64,000 bases of DNA from Rhynchopus euleeides (taxonomy: Eukaryota > Euglenozoa > Diplonemea > Diplonemida > Diplonemidae): positions 1,426,001-1,490,000 of the forward strand of contig OY723276.1 in NCBI GenBank assembly GCA_963210315.1, written 5' to 3'. Under the pieces are notes generated by a model. It searched no databases, was not told the DNA's origin, and saw only the letters and a list, made by a program, of their open reading frames with translations. The position numbers were made by a program, and so were the translations under genes. This document shows, piece by piece, positions 54,540 to 63,600 of this stretch (position 1 is the stretch's first letter; each line of letters opens with the position of its first letter).

Positions 54540-55741
54540 ATTATCCATAGATGTACCGCCCTTGGAAAAAAAAGGGCAAAAAGGGCGCCCCAGGGGCACT
54601 TCGCCCTTTTTCGAAAAAGGGCTCCTGAGGGGCGAATCTACCGCTTAAAAACGGGCAAAAAGGGCGAAAAATGGCCGAAAAAAAAGGGCGTTCCTCAAAA
54701 AAGGGCGGGTCAGGGGCGGAAAAATGGGGGTTTTCTGGGTGGGCTACTGGACTTTATTTGGGCACACTGAGGTGCCTTGCGCCACGTGGCGCACGGCAGC
54801 GAACGCCTTGGCAAGTGGGTGTCTCCCAAGGCAAAAATGAGTGAACGGGCAGCATGCCGTTCCACATTTTTGGTCTCTGGATCAACAAACGAGAGCGCAC
54901 CACAGGTCTCGGCATTATCTGCTTTGAGAACCTCTGCATGGACAGGAACCGGAAGCCCCCCTGTGTAGGAGTGCTTCAGCAGAGACGAACATGTCGTCAC
55001 GGTGGCGCTTCAGGCGTGTGCCGAGCTATATGTCGACACACACCTTCCCGGTGGGGCTCCAGGCATTTGCCGAGCTAGTGTATTGTATCAACTGTTATAA
55101 CAATAATGAGAAAACATACATGGGCCAGGGCTGGGGTCAGGGGAATGGGCTGTTCAGTGGAGGTTCTGAGTGCGGCCGCCGGCTCTCATTTCTCACAGAT
55201 TCAGAATCCTTAGGAAATCGATAAATTTTGGCCGCAAAAAGACGACACCACCGAAAATTCACCCAAAAACGTCGAGATACCTGTTTCTGGGCCTATTTTG
55301 CACCCAGAAACACGTTTTTGAGCCTCTGTGAAAAATCCGATTTTTTCAGATTTTTCGCGATTTTCGCATTGTCCTCGCCCAGCCAAAAAATCGATTTTTG
55401 GCTGGGAAATGCAGGGAAATGCAAAAAATCAACGAATTACGCCGTTTTAACCCCTTTCGTGCACTTTTTGGTCCTACAAGGGGGAATATGGGGTGTTGGG
55501 CCCCCCTACGACTTGTGTTTTTTTTTGGCTGAGGCGCCCCTGAAACGCCCCTGAGGCGCCCTTCAGGAGCCCCTGAAACGCCCCTCAGGAGCCCCTGAAA
55601 CGCCCTTTTTTTTTCCAGGGGCGTTTCAAGGGCGTTTCAGGGGCTAAGGAAAAGTTTCACGGGCGAAACGCCATTTTTGACCAATTTTTTTCCCGCCCTT
55701 TTTGCCCTTTTTTTTCCAAGGGCGGTACATCTATGGATAAT
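54540..55741. mobile_element. 1.2-kb MITE with long perfect inverted ends
   Basis: The ends match over about 48 bp, starting attatccatagatgtaccgc and continuing through cttggaaaaaaaagggc. Subterminal regions hold repeated ctgaaacgcccct / aggggcgtttcag units (55520-55645) and a gggctcctgagggg hairpin at the left. A weak minus-strand frame in the middle (54710-55000) could be a captured gene fragment, but I cannot identify it. It starts about 15 bp from the end of the previous element. Confidence 0.75.
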
Positions 55742-55988
55742 GGAAGGGGTGTGGATGAGCATAGCAAAGCAAGTCAATTGCCCGCCTGTTGTGTGTTCTT
55801 GTTTGTCTGAAACACAGAAGGCGCGTAAAAAAAAGGGGAAACTCCGGCAGGAGTGATGGCGCCAGTCCTCACTACCCTATTTCCCCCAATCCACAGCTGT
55901 GTGCTGTGTTTTGGATGGCATACAATGCAACACATCCCCTACCGCCCCACCACCCCACCACCCCCTCCCCAGCTCAGGGGCACCTGGG
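55742..55988. other. Leader of the coiled-coil/EF-hand-like gene
   Basis: No gene is seen. It ends in a CACC-rich pyrimidine tract and CCCAG (55968-55972), 17 bases before the start codon. Confidence 0.5.
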
Positions 55989-58900
55989 ATGCCGAAGGCA
56001 GCATCCCACCATGCAGTGCGGGTGTCCAAGAAGGTGAACCCCGACGACTTCCTCGCGAAGAACGCCGTCCACCAGACCTCCTCCTCCTCCGCCTCCGGCG
56101 GGAAGCAGCCGCCCCCACGCCCCAACGTGTGGGGCTTCCTGCAGAAGCCCCACGGCGGCGTCGCGGGCTCCACCGAATCGCAGGCCAGATCCACAATCTA
56201 CGAGGTCCACCGCAGGCAGCACCGCAACCACGCCGCCGCCCGCCCCGCCACACCCACACCCCACACCACCTCCCACTCCCCTGCGGGGGGCTCAGCCGCG
56301 GCACATGCCTCAATGCTCAGCGCACTCCTGGCATCGTCCTCCCTCCGGACTGACATCACATCCCCCAGCACTACCCTGCTGTCACCTGACACGGGACACC
56401 GCGCCCACCCCACACCTGGGGTTGCCGTTGTGAAGCGCCTTCGAGAGACCAGCCGGGAGACTGCGCGCAGCGCAGATGCGTGGGATCGGCAGCAGCAGCA
56501 ACATCACAGATCCATCCCCTCCTCCACCCTGCCTTCGGCGGGGTGCCGGGGTGCCGTGGGGGGGGTGGGGGTGGGGGTGGCGGATGCGGGGCAGCCGCCC
56601 TCCTCGCCCTTCATCCTGCGGCAGAATCAGTTTGTCGAGATGCCGCACCCCCTGCTGCGGGGGCGGGGGGCGTTTGGAGGCGACCCCTCCGCCTCCGCCT
56701 CCGGCACCCCCGCGCGGCTGATCTTCAAGGCGGAGCAGCAGCTCGACAGCAGCGCTGGGGGTAGCGGCATCATCACCGCGGCAGCCGCGTCATTCGCCGA
56801 GGCTGCGGCGCGGGAGTCGCCCCGCCCCGCCATGCCGCTCGGGGGAGGCCCCGTGCCGCATGTCGAGATGCCACCTTATGTCGCGCCTCCAGAGGAGTCT
56901 CCCCTGGGCCTGCCAGCCGCGGTGGGGAACGGTTTTGACAAGCTGTGCCACTCGATAGACTCCGTGGTGTCCCACCTCCCGGAGTCCTCCCTCGACGCGC
57001 GCCTGGTGAGGGTTGGGAAGTGGCTGGAGAGGTTCCAGGAGGAGCAGCAGCCGGGCGCGGTGGTGTCGCAGCTCCTCCCGCTCCTCAACGCGGCGCGGCG
57101 GGACACCGCCTCCATGGTTGTCCCCAACATCTCGATGCTCGCCGCGTCGTCTTCGGTCCTCCACCAGACGCTGCTGCTCCTCAACAGGATGTACCCCGAC
57201 TTTGCCCAGGTCTCCATCCCCGCCTTCCAAATCATGCTGAAATCCGTTTTCTTCGTCGACCCCTTCGAAGAAGCATCCAGGGGATCGCACGACACCAACT
57301 CCAACTCCCCCCCCTGCCTCTTCACGGAGAGTGAGGATCCCGCGGAGGTGCTGCGGGGGAGCGTGATGTTCTTCTCCGGGAAAACCTACTTCCAGGCCCT
57401 CCGAGACGTGTCGAAACGGCTCGGGCAGGCCGTGATGCACTTCGAGCAGCAGACACAGGAGAGGGAGAAGCTGTGCTCGGCACTCAATAAGATTATATCT
57501 GTTTGGCAGCTGATGTACACCGGGTCTCTGTTCCGGGCATGGCGTGGGGTGCACCACCAGCGTGTTAAGTATGAGCAGTCAGAGGAGGTTCTGAAGGATA
57601 TCGAACAGGAGAAGAAGAAAATCGAGCTGAAGCAGAAGCGGAACGACGTCGCGGTGGATGAGATCAAAAAGGAGAAGAACAAAGAGATCCAGATCTTAAG
57701 GGAAGGCATTAAAAAGGCCGAGGATGACCTGCACGTTGTGAAGGAGGCCAACCGGAGCCTGACGGAGAAGCTAAGGGGGACGGAGGAGAGGCTAAAGGAG
57801 TTCACCGAAAGGGCGGAGGAGCTGTCGCAAATGCTGGACAAACAGAGGCGGGATGCGGATCTGAAATATGCTAACCTGGCCTGCCGGACTATGAAGCTGA
57901 TCTCCCGAACACAGCCCCCGAGGTTCGAGCTGGACAGGCTGGAGTCCCACTGGGGGAAGTTTTACAGCCCGGATGACGCGGACACCCACCACGCCTTTGC
58001 CGCCCTCTCCCCCTTGGGCCAGCCTGACAAGATCATCGAGTGGGTCAACCGCATCTCCCTGTCGCACCCCCTGGCAGATCAGTGCGGTGCTGCGCCTGTC
58101 CGAAGCCTCGAGGGATCGCCCCAGCTTTCCCGCAACCTCCTCTGCGCGCTTGGCGTCATGTCCCCAGGGCATGTTGTGGTGTCGCAGCACCTCCGCACCC
58201 TCACCGACGCGGAGCCTGGGGAATGGGCGCAGCGCGTCGCCGACGCGCTGCCCGCGATGCGGATCCCCCCCCTCGCAACCGCATGCGACATCGGCGAGGG
58301 GAGGTCTGGAAGCGGGGTGAAAAACCTCCTCCTCTGCACCTACCTCCACTGGAGGTTCCTGTCGCCCTCCACAGGCACCCTGGCTGGCGGGGTGGAGTTC
58401 TTCGACCCCAGCATAGACGGAGACGCCCCGGGCCTCTCGAGCAACACCTGGGAGGAGTACGACTCGAAGGAGCCGCCTTACTCTGAAGACCACCCTGTCC
58501 CGGAGGTGGTGCGAAAATACGTCAAGGTGTCCCCCTCCGCGATGACGACATGCTATGAGGTTGCGAGGGCGCGGGTGGAGGTGTTTGAAAACCGGGCCCT
58601 TATCACATCCCAGGCCCTCCTGGGCTCGCTGGCGCATATGATATCTGAGAGCAGATTCTCCCACCCCACAGGCGGGGAAAACCCTGAGGCAGCCCTCGCA
58701 GAGATGGACTCCTTCATCGGGCTTGACTACGACACGATTTTTGCATCGGAAGGCACCCCTCTGGGCGGCATTTCCCGCCCCGATTTCCTGGAGCTAGAGG
58801 GTCTGTTGAAACGCCACTTCCGGCAGCTCCGGCAGATCTACATGCATTACGGAGGGGGGTCGAGACCACCCACGGGGACAGGCACCTCTGCCGCATCGAC

Positions 58901-59795
58901 GCATTCATCCTTCACCTCCAGCGGGGGAGGTGGGTATGCCGCGGAGCTCCACTTCGAAGACCTGTGGAAGCTCGTCGTCGACTGCGGTTTGGACCAGAAG
59001 GCGGAGGGGTTGGACAGGTCTGGGCTCCGCGAGGTGTTTGGGCAGAGCAGGAGGGTCGAGTCGGGTTCGGCGGAGCGGGTCGGAGCGGGGGGTGCCGCAC
59101 TGTCCCCGCGGGAGTTTATCTACTCCGTGGTGCTGACGGCGTTGGCGAGGTTTCAGCACAGGCAGGGGGCGATGGGCGGGGTTGCTGTGAAGACCGCACA
59201 TCTTCTGGATAATTACATCCTCCCGGAAGCATCATATGTTGACTCCAGTGTGGTGCGGTCCTATTCTGATGATGGGCTCAGCAGAAAGGTGCTGCAAAAG
59301 CGGCGTGCGGATATCGCAAAGCTGTATCGGCATTACTCCAATAAGGACGGCAGCAGCGGGCAAGGGATGTCGTCGAAGGAGTTTATGATCTTCTGTTCCG
59401 AGGCGAAGATCACGGATGACTTCTGCACGGCAGGCAGCGTGGGGCAGGTGTTCCGCTCCGTCAGCGAGGTGTTTCCCAACGAGCGGGGGGGCGGGGGCGG
59501 CATGTCGCCCCATGCAGGGGTGCGCAGGGAGGTGTTGGGTCTGGATATATTAGGGTTCACAACAGGGCTGTGTGTGCTGTCGGCCCATAAATACCCATCG
59601 CCCCTGGTGCCTCTGCACCTCCGCGTGCAGAGGCTGTGGCAGTCCACCGTGATAGCAAACCTGCAGAAGAAGCTGAAGCTGACAGACGGTGCTGAGTTTG
59701 ATGTGGAGCCTGCAGCGGCAGCGCCGGCGCCATCAGCCACACTGGCACCAGGAGGGAGCCCGACACTGGAGGCAGCACCGCAGGATGGGGGCTAG
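55989..59795 (+). CDS. Large coiled-coil cytoskeletal-type protein
   Basis: A protein of 1268 residues in a single exon. Residues 1-300 are low-complexity Pro/Ser/His/Gly. About 300-510 are helical. A Trp-rich turn (LFRAWRGVHHQRV, about 515) leads into strong coiled coil to about 625 (VLKDIEQEKKKIELKQKRND). Residues about 660-790 (PDKIIEWVNRIS ... NLLLCTYLHWRF) resemble a divergent calponin-homology fold. Two related C-terminal modules follow: RQLRQIYMHYGGG ... SPREFIYSVVLTALARF (about 945-1060) and IAKLYRHYSNKDG ... LDILGFTTGLCVLSAHKY (about 1105-1205). They look EF-hand-like in their helical phasing but lack clear Ca-binding loops. A flagellar or microtubule role is inference. The start was chosen after the CCCAG acceptor-like site. 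Confidence 0.6.
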   Translation: MPKAASHHAVRVSKKVNPDDFLAKNAVHQTSSSSASGGKQPPPRPNVWGFLQKPHGGVAGSTESQARSTIYEVHRRQHRNHAAARPATPTPHTTSHSPAGGSAAAHASMLSALLASSSLRTDITSPSTTLLSPDTGHRAHPTPGVAVVKRLRETSRETARSADAWDRQQQQHHRSIPSSTLPSAGCRGAVGGVGVGVADAGQPPSSPFILRQNQFVEMPHPLLRGRGAFGGDPSASASGTPARLIFKAEQQLDSSAGGSGIITAAAASFAEAAARESPRPAMPLGGGPVPHVEMPPYVAPPEESPLGLPAAVGNGFDKLCHSIDSVVSHLPESSLDARLVRVGKWLERFQEEQQPGAVVSQLLPLLNAARRDTASMVVPNISMLAASSSVLHQTLLLLNRMYPDFAQVSIPAFQIMLKSVFFVDPFEEASRGSHDTNSNSPPCLFTESEDPAEVLRGSVMFFSGKTYFQALRDVSKRLGQAVMHFEQQTQEREKLCSALNKIISVWQLMYTGSLFRAWRGVHHQRVKYEQSEEVLKDIEQEKKKIELKQKRNDVAVDEIKKEKNKEIQILREGIKKAEDDLHVVKEANRSLTEKLRGTEERLKEFTERAEELSQMLDKQRRDADLKYANLACRTMKLISRTQPPRFELDRLESHWGKFYSPDDADTHHAFAALSPLGQPDKIIEWVNRISLSHPLADQCGAAPVRSLEGSPQLSRNLLCALGVMSPGHVVVSQHLRTLTDAEPGEWAQRVADALPAMRIPPLATACDIGEGRSGSGVKNLLLCTYLHWRFLSPSTGTLAGGVEFFDPSIDGDAPGLSSNTWEEYDSKEPPYSEDHPVPEVVRKYVKVSPSAMTTCYEVARARVEVFENRALITSQALLGSLAHMISESRFSHPTGGENPEAALAEMDSFIGLDYDTIFASEGTPLGGISRPDFLELEGLLKRHFRQLRQIYMHYGGGSRPPTGTGTSAASTHSSFTSSGGGGYAAELHFEDLWKLVVDCGLDQKAEGLDRSGLREVFGQSRRVESGSAERVGAGGAALSPREFIYSVVLTALARFQHRQGAMGGVAVKTAHLLDNYILPEASYVDSSVVRSYSDDGLSRKVLQKRRADIAKLYRHYSNKDGSSGQGMSSKEFMIFCSEAKITDDFCTAGSVGQVFRSVSEVFPNERGGGGGMSPHAGVRREVLGLDILGFTTGLCVLSAHKYPSPLVPLHLRVQRLWQSTVIANLQKKLKLTDGAEFDVEPAAAAPAPSATLAPGGSPTLEAAPQDGG

Positions 59796-59828
59796 AGGGA
59801 GGTTCTCTTCAAATCACCTTTGCGGTTA

Positions 59829-59950
59829 CGCACACGACTTTTGCGCGGAAAGTGTCGTTCAGCTCTGCCAAACGTGCTCTACACACCACTCCCTTCATCA
59901 GGCAAGTGGGTTTGAAAGTGTGTGTGGAAGCGTCAATGCATCAAACGAAG
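59829..59950 (+). repeat. Dispersed 110-bp repeat, copy C
   Basis: This is the best-preserved member: ttacgcacacgac at the left, gtgctctacacaccac in the middle, gtggaagcgtcaatgcatc at the right. It lies just after the stop codon of the coiled-coil gene, so it is probably in its 3' UTR. Confidence 0.75.
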
Positions 59951-60609
59951 TATCAACAGGAGAGAAAGAGTGGCAGAGTTGAAGTGTCACTTTGTGTGTT
60001 GTATTGTTCAGCACGTTTAGCGTCGATGATAGAGAGTGTGTTTGTGTGTGCTGCAACGGCGGCGATGCTCACAAGCATGGTGTGGCCAGTTGGTGTCAGG
60101 TCGTGCAGCACAATAAGAAGCTGTGTTGAGCGCTAAGTATCTAACCATCTCATGGGCAGGCATGCTTCCGTTTTCCAACGGGGGGGATGCCTTGCCCTTG
60201 GTGCCAGGTCAGGGAGGAACTATGCCGGTCGTCAGGGCAAGATTCCCGCCAAGCGGCGCCATCGCTCCCCCACCCCCATCAACCTCGCCTTGGCACAAAT
60301 TTTCACAGCACATATTATTATTATAGGCTGTTTGTGGGAGCGTGCATTCCCACACACACACTGCATGCCACACCGCCTCCAGGAACCTCTGACACTCGAT
60401 CCGCACCACAAATCTTCGCTGGTGGGCCCTCATAAGAGAGTCAGCACAGTACAGAAGCACCGGCAGCTCCGACCACCCCCCAGCCGCTTCATTGCGCTTG
60501 CTGAATATACGCAACTGCCCGGGGGCTTCTCCTTCTACTTCTTCTTCGCACAGGAGGTGATCACACTGCTGGCAGGTCACTAAACTAGGCAGTTTCTGCA
60601 GGACCACCA
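59951..60609. other. Spacer before the second Cys-rich gene
   Basis: No gene is seen. It ends in TTTCTGCAG (60593-60601), nine bases before the start codon, an acceptor-like site. Confidence 0.5.
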
Positions 60610-63600
60610 ATGGGTACCTCGGTGGGCCACTGCGTGGCCACCATTGCGGGTGCCCTGTTTGTGGGGTGCTTCGCAGCACATGCGGCACAGGTGGACGAGC
60701 ACCAGGAGCGTATTCTGCAGAAGGGGCACGCCGCCCTGGGGCGGAGGCTGGGCCTCGGCTCGCTGGACCAGGTGCGGGATGCGGTGTTCGGGTCCGAAGA
60801 GCGTTCGGATTTGCATTCCCGCGAGGCAGACGTGCAGACAGACCTCGCCGTGGGCTGCGCTGTGTCGTTTGAGCAGTGCAACAACGCGATCTTCTCCCCG
60901 CCGGATGGGAACAAGACATACATCTACCTCGACTTCCTCATGAAGTCGCGCTGCGACAACGGGACCTGCGGGTGCGCGCAGAACACCGCAATCTCATGCA
61001 ACCAGTCGTGCTACGACACCCACACGGTGCCATACGAGCTGGATGCCTGCCTCAGCACCAACTGCAGCGTCATGCGCCAGCGCCCAGAAGGGACACAGAT
61101 CTCCGAGGTCACGCTGTACGACGCCAACATGCAGCCCCTCTCCATTGCGAGCGCCACAGGCGTCGGGTCAAGCCCCCCTGGGGAGGGCCCGGAGGCCGCA
61201 GTGGACGGGAAGACCAGCACGAAGTGGTTTGACACCACTCTGAATGCTGACCTGGACATCACGCTGTCACAGCCTGGTGTACCCCAATACATGACCATCA
61301 CCACGGCAAACGACAGGCCGGAGAGGGACCCGGTGTATTTCTCGCTGCGTGTCTGGGACGCTGCTGCTGGGGATTACCAGACGATGGCTGTAGTGGATGA
61401 CAGGGCATATGCGGCGAACGGCACCGCCGGGGTCGTCCCCCTTGCGCGGGACACACAGATGGAGAAGCTCGCTGTGGGGGTGGCGCGCAACGCCTACGAC
61501 GAGCAGCAGGGCATCGGGGCATGCGATAAACTCCTCTCCGAAGGGAAGTACACCTGCCAGGCGACCTTCTGCACCCTCTGCAGCTACCCCCACTACTGCG
61601 ACAAGTCATGTGGCTTTCAATCGGCGGCGATGCTCGTGGGCCCCACGACGAAGTATAGGTTTGCGGTGATGGGCCTCCGCAACCCCGGCAGGTGCGAAGG
61701 CGAGAGCCTGGACCCCAATGTGTGGTGGACGCCGGAGCAGGAGAGGGTGCGTGACACCTGCGGGGTGCCCTACCTTGCGATCAACGACTGGCACTGCTAC
61801 TCCAACCAGGCAGGGAGGGTCAACTGCACCAAGTCTGGGGATGCGTGCATCATCAGCAGCGTGCAGACGCAGTTCGACCCCCGGGATGAAGTGTACGTTG
61901 ACACATTCGATGTGGCGCCCTGCAGCTACATCGAGACGTGCGACGACTCGTCGAGGTGCGTTGCCCTGGCCTACGAGGAGTATCTGCTCACCTTCCCCGA
62001 GTCGGTGACGGCGTGGGGGCACAAGGCGTGCAACCAGATGTTCAACTGTTTCTCGGGGCGCGTGCACGACTATCTCAGCAACTGCTCGAAGAGCCACGTC
62101 ACGATCGACCGGAAGGGCAACACCTGCAGCCAGGAGAAGATTTGCGAGCACATCTCGCATCTCAACGAGTCGTTGCCGAAGGGGAAGGTCGACTGTGCGC
62201 TTGAGAGGGCAGAGTTCATCAACACGAAGCAGGAGTACTTTCCCAAGATCCAGGACACGTGTGCCACAGACTCGTGTGCTCATCTGGGTATCGGCTCGCC
62301 TGGGAGGTGCTACAACTGGGACTGCTGCATGGAGAACGCGACGACCGGTGCCCTGGAGTCGGTGGCGAAGGTGGCGTCCCAGCGGGATAACCCTGCAGCC
62401 CCCGGGTCGAAGATCAACACCCTGAAGTACCTCACTTGCGAGCAGATGGAGTACCACCTGTCCTTCATGTGGGTGTGCCCCTACACGATTGGGCCCTCGC
62501 TGTTCCACAGCGACGCGCAGTGCGTCGATTATTCGAACAGCCTTGTGTGGAGTGGGCGTGAAAACCTCCTCGTCGACTGCCTCGGTTACAAGCTGCAGTA
62601 TGAGGATATCAACGGGAAGATGTGCAACCAGACCCGTATCTGCGACGTGGCGAACACCTACTACCCCCGCTGCGATACGAAGCCCTTCGGGCTGCAGACC
62701 TGCTCCAGCCCCCACTTCAACACCTACCCCCTGGTCAACATGACGGCCGATGCGTCAGGGGTCTGCCGCTGCCCCACCCCGTATGCCTGCCATCAGGAGA
62801 GCGGGTACTGCGACATGCCTGACTCGATTGTGCCCACAGGGGTGCCGGGGGAGACGCTTGCCCCGACGTTTGTCCCAACGGCGGTGCCGACAGCTGCTCC
62901 GGCGACTTTTGCGCCGCTGGCGAACACGAACTCGCCTGGGACGCCGTTGCCGGTGCAGCTGACGGCTGCACCCATGATGCCGTCGATGGCTCCGTTTACC
63001 TGGGCCCCATTGAATTGGACTTTTGGTCCGACCTCCATTCCCACTGCCCCAACAGTTGGCCCGGCTACAGCCGTCCCGCCAACGGTCACGACAGCTCCTG
63101 TCGTTCCGTCTACAGCAACACCTGTTACCGCAGCGCCTGCCGCAGTGACGACAGTGCCTGTTGCATCACCCACATTGACACCTGTCGTTCTGCCGACGAC
63201 AACGCCCAGTGTTCTGCCCACAACAACACCTGTTACCGCAGCGCCTGCCGCAGTGACGGCAGTGCCTGTTGCATCACCCACATTGACACCTGTCGTTCTG
63301 CCGACGACAACGCCCAGTGTTCTGCCCACAACAACACCTGTTACCGCAGCGCCTGCCGCAGTGACGGCAGTGCCTGTTGCATCACCCACATTGACACCTG
63401 TCGTTCTGCCGACGACAACGCCCAGTGTTCTGCCCACAACAACACCTGTTACCGCAGCGCCTGCCACTATGCCACCCGGCGTTCCGTCGACGACAACACC
63501 TGCCACGGCAGCGCCTGCCACGATGACACCTGGCGTCCCTCCCACAGCAGCACCTGCTACAACAGCACCTGCCACGATGGCACCTGGTGTCCCTCCCACA

